From contig CAZIHJ010000083.1 of the NCBI GenBank assembly GCA_964538485.1, forward strand, positions 1 to 14,079: a DNA stretch of 14,079 nucleotides, given 5' to 3'. The position numbers were made by a program, and so were the translations under genes. Positions within the stretch are counted from its first letter, which is position 1. Each line of letters opens with the position of its first letter. Of this stretch, positions 1 through 6,826 are shown one piece after another. Source of the stretch: JBJXHC01 sp964538485 (lineage in GTDB: Bacteria; Bacteroidota; Ignavibacteria; UBA10030; UBA6906). The notes under the pieces are model-generated. The model searched no databases and had not been told where the DNA came from. It saw nothing but the letters and a program-made list of their open reading frames with translations.

Positions 1-9
1 GCAATGGTG

Positions 10-33
10 GGAGTGGTGGAGTAATGGAGTGTT
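10..33. repeat. Three tandem degenerate octamers GGAGTNNT
   Basis: Bases 10-17, 18-25 and 26-33 are three back-to-back octamers of the form GGAGTNNT (GGAGTGGT, GGAGTAAT, GGAGTGTT), followed by a further GG. The array lies downstream of the leftward gene that ends at 133 and may continue beyond the window. Nearby, AGCAACAGG occurs twice, at 49-57 and 63-71. No convincing gene is visible in bases 1-132 on either strand. Short CTCC-type tandem arrays look like intergenic low-complexity sequence; no function can be read from it. Confidence 0.5.
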
Positions 34-132
34 GGGGCACGGAAGAAAAGCAACAGGATGACAGCAACAGGTATGATGAGCAGAGCTCTTCATCAGAGAA
101 TTGCATGCAATATACGCCTGAGCAGAGCAAAG

Positions 133-600
133 TCAAATCATGTTTGGTGGCGCAGGGATCTTCTTCTCAAGTGTATCAAGTCTTTCAAACTCGATCAGCA
201 CATCGTATGAGCCCTTGAGGATATACTTCTTGTATTGTCGATTGGCGATGAGAATCAGGTGGTACTTGCCCCCGGTTTGTCGGCGAAAAGCGCCGAGGAG
301 TTTTGTTCCACCTTTCTTCGGTACGTTTGCCTGGTACGGCTCAATGATAATCGTCTTGCCGCCGGGTGTAGGATCGTGCAGAACGATGTCCGGCACATAG
401 ATAAACGGTGTTCGCCGCGGCCCCATCACGATCGTGAATATCTCGCTGGCGTGGCGATGTGCAATGTGGCGTTGCATCAGCCAGTCGCAGACCTTCTCCT
501 CCATCGGACTTCGCACAACATGTTGATGCACATTCTGGAATCCCGGGCGTTCGAACACAATACGGACGGAAGATTCAGGTTTCTTTGGAGGTAGACTCAT
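133..600 (-). CDS. Small hypothetical protein with PD-(D/E)XK nuclease-like outline
   Basis: This 155-residue soluble protein has no signal peptide or membrane segment, and I do not recognise it by name. After a Pro/Lys-rich start it has an acidic helix with adjacent glutamates (about 32-45, E34/E35). A strand ending in Pro-Asp follows (YVPDIVL, D71), then a hydrophobic strand ending in Glu (TIIIEPY, E87). Next come a basic stretch (K95, K96, K100, R106, R107) and another strand (YHLILIAN, 113-120). Glu-helix, PD strand, hydrophobic-Glu strand and basic helix is the order seen in PD-(D/E)XK folds such as DUF559 and Vsr-like proteins. The Lys expected two residues after the Glu is Tyr89, so catalysis is uncertain. 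An AAGG sequence 8 bases before the ATG is a fair ribosome binding site. The ATG lies 5 bases after the transporter stop, so it is probably the last gene of that operon. Being a real gene is likely; the fold is inference. Confidence 0.75.
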   Translation of the reverse strand: MSLPPKKPESSVRIVFERPGFQNVHQHVVRSPMEEKVCDWLMQRHIAHRHASEIFTIVMGPRRTPFIYVPDIVLHDPTPGGKTIIIEPYQANVPKKGGTKLLGAFRRQTGGKYHLILIANRQYKKYILKGSYDVLIEFERLDTLEKKIPAPPNMI

Positions 601-605
601 CGTTC

Positions 606-1871
606 TTACCTTGCGTACGCGATAGTTGAGTTGCGGGGATCTTTCACCCAGAACACGAAGAGAGCAAGTCCCAACACGGAAAACAACAAACCTAGGGTGA
701 ACACGGTTTCATAGGCGAACAGGTCACTGATCCAACCGCCGAGGAGACCGCACAGGTACATTGGAGCAAGGATGGTGTTCATGAGTCCAACGTATGTGGA
801 ACGTTGTTCAGGCGGGCCGTATTCGACTGACATATTGTATCGTGCGAGCAACTCGGAGCCAAGGTGAGCACCGAGAAACATGAAGACAAGGACGAATGAA
901 TTCAACGTCGGTGCAAGCAGCGCCCAGGCGCTGGCCAGAAGCATACATGTCGAGGCGAGAATCACGGCGATCTTATTCCCGAATTTGTCTGCAACCATTC
1001 CATTTGCAAACGAGCTTACCACCTGCACGGCAACGATGGTCAGCGTAAACTCTCCCACGATGCTTTCCGGCGCCAGAAAGTGCCTCAGTGCGTAGACTGT
1101 GAAGAAACCGGTTGGCATGGTTGCCATGACCAGAACGGCAGAGGACACAACGAATGCTCTGAATTCCTTGTTCGTACGCAGCACATCGCGCAATTGTCGA
1201 AAGTAGTTTGCGGGGGATTTGCGCTCAACTACAGCGCTGGGCTCTGTTTCGATGAGCCGTTGCTGGAATACCAGCGAAAGCATTTGCACCGAGCCGGCGC
1301 AAAAGAAGGCAAGCGAATAGCTGAGTGGAAACTCCGTCGCGCTCAATAACCATGTAAGAATAATGCCACAGAGGAACCCAAGAGCCCCACCAATCGAGTT
1401 GCGTATTCCAACAACCCTTCCCCGTTTCGTGACTGGCGTCAGCTTGGCGAACAAGTCGAACCACCAGGGTGTTGTAATTCCCATGACAAGTTGCATCGCC
1501 CCATAAAGCACGAAAAGCGCTCCCAGGGCTAAACCCGGCATCGTCCCTCCCAGCGTCAAGACGCCAACGCCGATAAGGAGAACGAGGGCACGTTGCATGA
1601 ACCCGAAACGGACAGCCCAGGGTTTTTTCCACGGACTTGCCTGAGCGATCCGCGCCGAAAGAATCTGAGGCAGGAAAAGTCCAATCCAGGTCAGAACGCC
1701 GATTGCCCCGACAGCAACATTGCTTCCGCCAAGGCGACTCACCAGAGCGGGAAGAACTGTCTGCGATGAGATGAATGCCGAGCCGGCAATGAACACAGCA
1801 CCTTCTGCGATGTTGAGTACTGCGTTCCGCTGCTCAGTCGATGCAGATGGGGCAACACTCTTGCCTGGCAT
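606..1871 (-). CDS. MFS transporter, 12-TM type
   Basis: A 421-residue inner-membrane protein made of closely spaced hydrophobic segments, consistent with the 12 helices of the major facilitator superfamily. A short polar N-terminus (1-18) precedes the first helix. The cytoplasmic loop at about 76-92 is basic (SPWKKPWAVRFG), and a segment with Arg/Gly-rich character (TKRGRVVGIRNSIGGALG, 148-165) opens the fifth helix region. The middle loop (about 205-235) is polar and links two six-helix halves. The length is usual for the family. Its ATG shares a base with the stop of the upstream amidohydrolase (TAATG), and no separate ribosome binding site is evident, so translation is probably coupled. 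The substrate and the direction of transport cannot be read from sequence; a link to the substrate or product of the amidohydrolase is inference from the overlap. Confidence 0.9.
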   Translation of the reverse strand: MPGKSVAPSASTEQRNAVLNIAEGAVFIAGSAFISSQTVLPALVSRLGGSNVAVGAIGVLTWIGLFLPQILSARIAQASPWKKPWAVRFGFMQRALVLLIGVGVLTLGGTMPGLALGALFVLYGAMQLVMGITTPWWFDLFAKLTPVTKRGRVVGIRNSIGGALGFLCGIILTWLLSATEFPLSYSLAFFCAGSVQMLSLVFQQRLIETEPSAVVERKSPANYFRQLRDVLRTNKEFRAFVVSSAVLVMATMPTGFFTVYALRHFLAPESIVGEFTLTIVAVQVVSSFANGMVADKFGNKIAVILASTCMLLASAWALLAPTLNSFVLVFMFLGAHLGSELLARYNMSVEYGPPEQRSTYVGLMNTILAPMYLCGLLGGWISDLFAYETVFTLGLLFSVLGLALFVFWVKDPRNSTIAYAR

Positions 1872-3568
1872 TACCGGATGGCTTTATCAGAAGTATAAAC
1901 GATTTCGCCACCAAGGATGGTTGTTACCACAGTTGTTGCGAGAATTTTCGGGGGTTCGATCTTCATAATATCGTCTGAAAGGATAACCAGGTCGGCATAC
2001 TTTCCGGGCTCGATTGAACCCTTGACATCCTCTTCAAAGGCCGCATACGCCGCCCATTTGGTGAAGCTCTTGAGCGCCTCTTCACGAGTCATCCGCTCTT
2101 TTGCGTTCCATCCGACAGCAGGCCACCCTGATTGATCCTGCCGGGTAATGGCTGCGAAGAACCCCCAGAGCGGATTCGGATTTTCAAATGGAAAGTCGGA
2201 CCCACCGGGAATAATCGAGCCGTGCTCCATCAACGAGCGCCAAGCATATGCTCCCTTAACTCTGACAGGACCCAATCGATCCTCAGCCCAATACATATCA
2301 GAAGTACAATGTGCTTGTTGCATTGCAGGAAGGACCCCCAATTTCTCAAAACGCGGGATGTCATCCTGCGCTATTACCTGCGCATGTTCTACTCGAAAAC
2401 GATGATCTTGTTTGTTTACCTGTAATGACTTAAAGGCATGTTCATAAACGTTCAAGACAATATGATTCGCCCTGTCACCAATGGCGTGAGTACAGACCTG
2501 AAAGCCCTTACCCAATGCCTCACGGACAACCTTGTCAACATCCTTTTCAGAGGTAAGGGTCAGGCCGCGATTTGTTGGGTCGTCCGAATACGGCTCGATC
2601 AATGCTGCACCACGTGAGCCCAAGGCCCCATCGGCATAAAGCTTGATTGAACGAACAGTCAGGCGACCGTTTCCATACCCGATTTCAGGGCCCGACTTGA
2701 GATAGTGGGTCCATGTATCTCCGATTCCGTTGATTGCAATATAAGCACGCATTGGAAAACGGGCAGAGTCAATCAGCGATTTACACAGAGAGATGATCTC
2801 AAGATCGGCACCCATGTCATGGACGCTCGTCAGGCCCAGTTTTGAGCATTCCCGAACCGCAGCTTCAAGTGCTCCCCTCCGGTGCTCCGCAGTAAACGTG
2901 GGTAACACAGGTTTCAGCAGATCAATAGCATTGTCAAGAAAGATGCCTGTGGGCTCTCCCGCCGCATCCCGCAGAATTTTTCCTCCATCAGGGTCTCTGG
3001 TTTCTCGCGTAATGCCAACAAGTTGGAGCACCTTGGTATTCACCCATACTGCATGGCCATCCACCCGCTCCAGATATACGGGGACGTCTTTTGCGACTGC
3101 ATCAAGGTCTTTCGCAACCGGAAAGGTCTTCTTTGGCCATTTGTTCTGGTCCCAGCCACGTCCCCTGATCCAATCACCCGGTTTCGAAGCGCTCACCCGT
3201 TCGGCCACGAGACTCCGGATTTCGTCAATCCTAGTTGTACCGACGAGATTGAGTGTCATCATCACCACACCGAGATTCTCCAGGTGCCCGTGACTGTCGA
3301 TGAAACCCGGAACCACGGTCCTCCCCTTAAGATCAATGACACTGGAGGATACGTACTTCCGGCTCATCTCTGCCGTGGTTCCAACGCCGATGATTTTGTC
3401 CCCCTGAATCGCCACCGCCTCCGCATGCGGAGCTGCATCGTTTACCGTATACACAATGCCATTCATCAACAACATTGTTGCCTCCTGTCGGGATGAGTAG
3501 GTGAACAGGAAATAAAACGTGGCAATAACGGCAACGACCAACAACGCCAGGAGCATTTTTTTCTTCAT
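1871..3568 (-). CDS. YtcJ-type metal-dependent amidohydrolase with N-terminal membrane anchor
   Basis: A member of the YtcJ/Amidohydro_3 branch of the amidohydrolase superfamily, which hydrolyses C-N bonds of amides or cyclic amides in a metal-dependent TIM barrel. From the start chosen here (565 residues) there is a basic N-terminus and a hydrophobic helix (about 5-23), then the small beta domain. Metal-site motifs follow: DSHGH (H93, H95), SIKLYADG (K309), THAIGD (H361), VEHAQ (H395) and GSDFPFE (D458). The C-terminus has the usual IEPGKYADLVIL stretch returning to the beta domain. The hydrophobic helix without a lipobox suggests a protein anchored to, or exported across, the inner membrane. 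An ATG 21 bases upstream (3589) is also in frame, but AAAGG sits 6 bases before the ATG at 3568 while nothing comparable precedes 3589. It overlaps the MFS gene by one base. The family is secure; the substrate is unknown. Confidence 0.92.
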   Translation of the reverse strand: MKKKMLLALLVVAVIATFYFLFTYSSRQEATMLLMNGIVYTVNDAAPHAEAVAIQGDKIIGVGTTAEMSRKYVSSSVIDLKGRTVVPGFIDSHGHLENLGVVMMTLNLVGTTRIDEIRSLVAERVSASKPGDWIRGRGWDQNKWPKKTFPVAKDLDAVAKDVPVYLERVDGHAVWVNTKVLQLVGITRETRDPDGGKILRDAAGEPTGIFLDNAIDLLKPVLPTFTAEHRRGALEAAVRECSKLGLTSVHDMGADLEIISLCKSLIDSARFPMRAYIAINGIGDTWTHYLKSGPEIGYGNGRLTVRSIKLYADGALGSRGAALIEPYSDDPTNRGLTLTSEKDVDKVVREALGKGFQVCTHAIGDRANHIVLNVYEHAFKSLQVNKQDHRFRVEHAQVIAQDDIPRFEKLGVLPAMQQAHCTSDMYWAEDRLGPVRVKGAYAWRSLMEHGSIIPGGSDFPFENPNPLWGFFAAITRQDQSGWPAVGWNAKERMTREEALKSFTKWAAYAAFEEDVKGSIEPGKYADLVILSDDIMKIEPPKILATTVVTTILGGEIVYTSDKAIR

Positions 3569-3574
3569 CTTCAA

Positions 3575-3579
3575 CCTTT
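3575..3579 (-). promoter_or_regulatory. Ribosome binding site that sets the amidohydrolase start
   Basis: On the minus strand AAAGG lies 6 bases before the ATG at 3568. The alternative in-frame ATG at 3589 has only an A/T-rich stretch without a Shine-Dalgarno match in front of it. The shorter start keeps two Lys-rich residues groups before the hydrophobic anchor, as expected for a signal sequence or anchor. Confidence 0.6.
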
Positions 3580-3712
3580 GAAACTTCATTCAGAAATACT
3601 CATGTGGATGAATATAAAAAATGGGTGCTTCAGATGCCATACGACTCGTTGCATGTCTCACGTGATTTCTCTAAGTTGACGAACCTTTCCCATCAAGAGA
3701 AGACCACGACCG

Positions 3713-4504
3713 ATGAAAAAGCGCTATCCGAAAGTTCCCACAGATTCCCTCAACCGGTTTGTCAAGATCGTCCGGCGACTCCGCAGAGATTGTCCGTGGG
3801 ATCGCGCGCAAACCCATCAATCCATCCGCCACAGTCTCATCGAAGAAGCATACGAAGTAGTGGAATCACTTGACCGGAATGATCTCCCTGAACTCAAGAA
3901 TGAACTGGGAGATCTGCTGCTTCACATCGTTCTCCATGCAACGATAGCCGAACAAGAGGGCGAATTCACCCTCGCTGACGTCGTAGACTCGATCACCGAA
4001 AAACTCATCCGCAGACACCCACATGTTTTCGGTAAAGTGAAGGCGCGCGGAGCGAACCAGGTAAAAGTGAACTGGGAAAAACTCAAAATGAAGGAGGGGA
4101 GGAAATCCATCCTCGACGGCGTTCCTGCCGGCTTGCCCGCACTCCAGCGCGCCACGCGCATGCAGGAACGCACAGGCAAAGTGGGATTTGAGTGGGAGAA
4201 ACTCGATGACGTCTGGAAGAAAGTCCTTGAGGAAGCAGAAGAACTACGGGTGGCGCTGAAAGGACGGAATCGGAAACACAAAGAAGAAGAACTGGGAGAC
4301 TATCTTTTTGCGCTTGTGAACTATGCCCGTTATATCGACGTCGATCCTGAAACCGCCCTGCGTGGGACGGTCCGCAAGTTCGAGAATCGTTTCCGGTTTA
4401 TTGAAGACCAACTCCGTCTTCGAGGCAAAGATCCCCACAGTTCAACCCTGGAGGAAATGGACGCGTTGTGGAATAAGGCCAAGAAAACCCTCAAGAAACG
4501 CTAG
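3713..4504 (+). CDS. mazG: Nucleoside triphosphate pyrophosphohydrolase MazG
   Basis: MazG hydrolyses (d)NTPs to the monophosphate and pyrophosphate, a house-cleaning and stress-related activity in the cytoplasm. The 263 residues show the two tandem MazG modules of the long bacterial form. The first carries CPWD (27-30), EEAYE (44-48) and ELGD (64-67), the Glu/Asp metal ligands of this fold. The linker has the typical RRHPHVFG (100-107) and VNWEKLK (119-125). The second module carries EEAEE (173-177), EEELGD (191-196) and KFENRFRFIE (222-231). Length and motif order match the E. coli type. It is the only plus-strand gene in the window. It diverges from the amidohydrolase operon across about 140 bases and converges on phoH with a 14-bp tail overlap. 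A weak AGAGAAG lies 12 bases before the ATG. Confidence 0.95.
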   Translation: MKKRYPKVPTDSLNRFVKIVRRLRRDCPWDRAQTHQSIRHSLIEEAYEVVESLDRNDLPELKNELGDLLLHIVLHATIAEQEGEFTLADVVDSITEKLIRRHPHVFGKVKARGANQVKVNWEKLKMKEGRKSILDGVPAGLPALQRATRMQERTGKVGFEWEKLDDVWKKVLEEAEELRVALKGRNRKHKEEELGDYLFALVNYARYIDVDPETALRGTVRKFENRFRFIEDQLRLRGKDPHSSTLEEMDALWNKAKKTLKKR

Positions 4505-5513
4505 ACTTCCTATTGGGTTCGTCCGAAGCCGCAACACCATTCCCGTTGTGATACTTGTCGTACGCGTCGATAATATCCTTCACCAGACGGTGGCGCACGA
4601 CATCATTCTTGTCAAAATACACAAACGCAATTCCTCCCACACCCTTCAGCACCTCCTGGATTTGCACAAGACCCGATTGTGACTTTGACGGCAGGTCGAT
4701 TTGTGTAACGTCACCAGTAATGATAGCACGGGAATTCGGTCCGAGGCGTGTCAGGAACATCTTCATTTGCATCGCCGACGCATTCTGTGCTTCGTCCAGG
4801 ATGACAAATGCGTTGTTCAGCGTCCGTCCGCGCATATATGCCAAAGGCGCAATTTCGATCACCCGTTTTTCAATATAGGTTTTGAGTTTCTCCGCAGGAA
4901 TCATGTCGTCCAGCGCATCATAGAGCGGGCGAAGATACGGATCGATCTTCTCCTTCAGGTCTCCCGGAAGAAAGCCCAAGCTCTCCCCCGCCTCAACCGC
5001 AGGGCGGGTCAACACAATTTTAGTGATTTCGTGATTCTTGAGACTTGCAACAGCAAGGGCCACGGCAAGGTACGTCTTACCAGTGCCCGCGGGACCTACG
5101 GCGAACACAATGTCATTCTTTTTTGTGTGTTGCAGGTACGCACGCTGGCCGGCGGTCTTCGCACGAATAATCTGGTTCTTGGTAAAGAGGATAACTGTAT
5201 CAAGGTCTTCATCACTCAGGGAGGATGTTATGGATTTGGGAAGTGCGGGTTCACCATTTGTCTTTACGAGATCCACAACGGTATCAACATCATTTGTCGT
5301 CAGGTTCCCATTCTTCTTAAGGATGAAGATCAACTCTTTGAAGACCTTCTCCACTTGATCAACTTCCGGAAGCTCTCCCCGGATGGTGATCGTATCTCCG
5401 CGCACAGTGACATTCGAATCGAACCGACGTTCGACTAATTCGAGATTTGCGTCATTCAAGCCGAGCAAGCCAAACGTATCAACACCCTCCATCCGAATCT
5501 TCTTCTCTACCAA
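4491..5513 (-). CDS. phoH: PhoH family P-loop ATPase
   Basis: A cytoplasmic PhoH-like NTPase; in related proteins the domain is linked to RNA helicase/ribonuclease activity, and the exact role is unsettled. From the chosen start there are 340 residues, close to the usual 320-350. An N-terminal small alpha/beta domain starts at EGVD (residue 9 on). Walker A GPAGTGKT is at 140-147, the family block RPAVEAGESLGFLPGD at 170-185, Walker B VILDEAQ at 237-243, and ITGDVTQIDLP at 265-275. The C-terminus has DVVRHRLVKDII. I chose TTG at 5513 because GAGGAG stands 7 bases before it. The protein then begins just ahead of the conserved EGVD segment. The open frame continues to 5672, but that extension crosses a terminator hairpin and has no family similarity. 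ATG at 5492 is a weaker alternative. The stop overlaps the mazG tail by 14 bp. Confidence 0.95.
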   Translation of the reverse strand: MVEKKIRMEGVDTFGLLGLNDANLELVERRFDSNVTVRGDTITIRGELPEVDQVEKVFKELIFILKKNGNLTTNDVDTVVDLVKTNGEPALPKSITSSLSDEDLDTVILFTKNQIIRAKTAGQRAYLQHTKKNDIVFAVGPAGTGKTYLAVALAVASLKNHEITKIVLTRPAVEAGESLGFLPGDLKEKIDPYLRPLYDALDDMIPAEKLKTYIEKRVIEIAPLAYMRGRTLNNAFVILDEAQNASAMQMKMFLTRLGPNSRAIITGDVTQIDLPSKSQSGLVQIQEVLKGVGGIAFVYFDKNDVVRHRLVKDIIDAYDKYHNGNGVAASDEPNRKSSVS

Positions 5514-5520
5514 TGCTGCA

Positions 5521-5526
5521 CTCCTC
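5521..5526 (-). promoter_or_regulatory. Ribosome binding site that sets the phoH TTG start
   Basis: GAGGAG on the minus strand lies 7 bases before TTG (5513-5511). It is the best Shine-Dalgarno match in this stretch. It decides for a TTG start over ATG 5492 (only GAGAAG upstream) and over the long open frame beginning at 5672. Confidence 0.75.
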
Positions 5527-5555
5527 TGTTGTTGTGAAAGCCCCTGGGAAAGCAG

Positions 5556-5594
5556 AAAACCCCCTCTCCTGTGCGTGACAGGAAAGGGGGTTTT
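5556..5594 (-). terminator. Intrinsic terminator after the LysM gene, near-symmetric
   Basis: A long hairpin has arms 5556-5572 and 5578-5594 and a five-base loop. It pairs 16 of 17 positions, with one mismatch (C5566/A5584). The outer part is AAAACCCCCT against AGGGGGTTTT, so both strands end in a T run; on the minus strand TTTT is followed by CTGCTTT. It lies 47 bases after the LysM gene stop and about 45 bases before the phoH start. It therefore separates the lipoprotein/LysM unit from phoH. No plus-strand gene ends nearby, so minus-strand use is likely, although the shape would also stop plus-strand transcripts. Confidence 0.88.
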
Positions 5595-5640
5595 GTATTT
5601 TCGTGGGAACGCTGTGAAGTTCTGATCTTCACCCTTCGTC

Positions 5641-6369
5641 TTAGTTACCGGCCTTCCGGCGATAGTAGCCATTTGCCGCCGACTTTTCTTCGGAGGTAAG
5701 GTCTGCCTTCGCGGGAATCTTCAACTTCTGGCCTGCATGAATAACATCCGGATCTTTGATCTGGTCTCTGTTTCCTTGCCAGATCTTCGGCCACAGCCAG
5801 GCGTTATCATAGACATCACGCTTCTTGGCGATGTTCCAGAGACAATCCCTGTTCCGGGCCCATGTGCCGACGGTGTACGTCTTGCCCGAGCCGGCAAGGG
5901 TGTTGCGCAGGCTTTTCACCTTGTCATCAAGTGCCGTAAGGCGATCCCAGAATTCCGGAATCAACGATAGTCTGTTTTGCCAGAACCCCTTGACCTTTGC
6001 ATCGAGGTCATCAACTTCTCCACTCCGTGCAAGCAACTCGGCATCCGAAAGTCGCAACAGTTCGTTCGCCTGATTCTCTGCTGCTTCGATTTCTGCACGG
6101 TATGCTGCTGCCTTCTCCGCATCCGAGCCGACAAGCGCATACAATTCATCCATACACTTCTTGAGGTCGGCGTCAAGTTTTGTGGACTCCGTCTGCATAT
6201 CCGCGATGTCCTTGGTCAGACTTGCCGCTTTTGAAGTAAGGTCAGTCACCTGGGCGCGGTATCTGTTCATTTCTTCCTGCCACTGTTCCTTCGTCATCTC
6301 CTGGGCAACAGCGATGTTGCCGATGACCATCAGTGCAAGAAATAGGATTAATGATGTATTCCGTTTCAT
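5641..6369 (-). CDS. Secreted coiled-coil protein with C-terminal LysM domain
   Basis: A 242-residue envelope protein. Residues 1-22 form a signal peptide (MKRN, hydrophobic core, AVA before the Gln-Glu at 23-24), so it should be periplasmic. Residues 25 to about 105 are charged, with heptad-like spacing and many Ala, Glu, Lys and Leu, consistent with a coiled coil. A single Cys (72) sits in LKKCMDE inside it. A further helical segment with Trp pairs (FWQNRL, FWDRL) follows. Residues 164-219 form a LysM domain (TYTVGTWARN, DCLWNIAKK, WPKIWQGN, IHAGQKLKIP), which binds N-acetylglucosamine chains of peptidoglycan. ATG 6369 is chosen because AGGAG lies 9 bases upstream; the TTG two codons earlier is only 3 bases from it. 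It follows the lipoprotein gene by 32 bases. Likely role: an envelope structural protein joining cell wall and outer membrane; inference. Confidence 0.88.
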   Translation of the reverse strand: MKRNTSLILFLALMVIGNIAVAQEMTKEQWQEEMNRYRAQVTDLTSKAASLTKDIADMQTESTKLDADLKKCMDELYALVGSDAEKAAAYRAEIEAAENQANELLRLSDAELLARSGEVDDLDAKVKGFWQNRLSLIPEFWDRLTALDDKVKSLRNTLAGSGKTYTVGTWARNRDCLWNIAKKRDVYDNAWLWPKIWQGNRDQIKDPDVIHAGQKLKIPAKADLTSEEKSAANGYYRRKAGN

Positions 6370-6401
6370 TGTCAAACACTCCTGATCTGGTTTCGAGATT
6401 C

Positions 6402-6671
6402 CTACTTGGCGAGACGCTGCTTGACTACCAGCTGGTCATCGTTGCACTTCTTGATCTTGGCATTTTTGTCGGCAACCTCTTTTTCAAGAGCCGATTTTTG
6501 CGCCTGCTTCGACGTTACGTCGCGTTGCAGGGAAGCTGCCTGATCCTTGAGCTCATTCAACTGCCGCAGTTCCTCTTCACTCGGGCTCGATGAACAGCCA
6601 ACGAGAACCAAGGAGCTTGCAAGAAGGAACGTCCCGAGAAAAGACATGACCTTCTTATTGATCCTTGTCAT
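6402..6671 (-). CDS. Small coiled-coil outer-envelope lipoprotein
   Basis: An 89-residue lipoprotein. A basic start (MTRINKK) and hydrophobic core lead to the lipobox LVGC, with Cys26 as the lipidated residue, followed by Ser-Ser-Ser-Pro. Ser rather than Asp at position +2 favours outer-membrane sorting by the Lol rule known from enterobacteria. Residues 32-88 are a near-continuous charged helix with heptad-like Leu/Ala/Val spacing, similar in size and style to Lpp, without any clear C-terminal Lys peptidoglycan-link signature beyond the final Ala-Lys. Cys76 lies in IKKCNDDQ, which resembles LKKCMDE of the next gene. AGGAGG is 7 bases before ATG, and a near-consensus promoter stands about 70 bases upstream, so strong expression is expected. 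It forms a two-gene unit with the LysM protein. Confidence 0.88.
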   Translation of the reverse strand: MTRINKKVMSFLGTFLLASSLVLVGCSSSPSEEELRQLNELKDQAASLQRDVTSKQAQKSALEKEVADKNAKIKKCNDDQLVVKQRLAK

Positions 6672-6678
6672 GATAAAT

Positions 6679-6684
6679 CCTCCT
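6679..6684 (-). promoter_or_regulatory. Consensus ribosome binding site of the lipoprotein gene
   Basis: AGGAGG on the minus strand lies 7 bases before the ATG at 6671. This is a full Shine-Dalgarno match at ideal spacing and is stronger than the other sites in this window. Confidence 0.8.
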
Positions 6685-6741
6685 AGAGTTTAAACGTTTG
6701 AGAATGCAAAACTTACGAGGTACATCCAATAATCACTTGTG

Positions 6742-6770
6742 AGTATATGAAAATAACCTATCTTTGTCAA
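6742..6770 (-). promoter_or_regulatory. Sigma-70-type promoter of the lipoprotein/LysM unit
   Basis: Read on the minus strand, a -35 box TTGACA (6765-6770) and a -10 box TATACT (6742-6747) are separated by exactly 17 bases. The first is a perfect consensus and the second is one base from TATAAT. Transcription should start near 6735, giving a leader of about 60 bases before the ATG at 6671. It sits in the gap behind radC, so the lipoprotein unit does not need readthrough from the upstream operon. Whether this organism's primary sigma factor uses these hexamers is assumed. Confidence 0.72.
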
Positions 6771-6826
6771 TCAAAATCTTGCATTTCAATACCTTACGGG
6801 GATTACCGGTAGGAGGGGACAAAGGC

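Noticed and set aside
75..94. Imperfect hairpin GATGAG...TTCATC as a terminator for the 155-residue gene
   Set aside because: The stem is short with a C/C mismatch and no T run follows on the minus strand.
1..132. Hydrophobic peptide stretch on the minus strand (LLIIPVAVILLLFF) as the start of another gene
   Set aside because: The frame has two stops just before it and no start codon, so it would need a frameshift; there is no support for a gene.
3609..3665. TATATT as a -10 box for the amidohydrolase and the TCACGTGA palindrome in the divergent gap
   Set aside because: No good -35 box stands 16-18 bases from TATATT, and an 8-bp palindrome is expected by chance; the divergent promoters cannot be placed.
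4701..5438. Open frame of 245 codons on the plus strand opposite phoH
   Set aside because: It is the antisense shadow of the strongly conserved PhoH ATPase core, has no family features and no plausible ribosome binding site.
6791..6816. Possible hairpin after radC around TACCGGTA
   Set aside because: The arms pair poorly beyond the 8-bp palindrome, and there is no T run, so I do not call a terminator.
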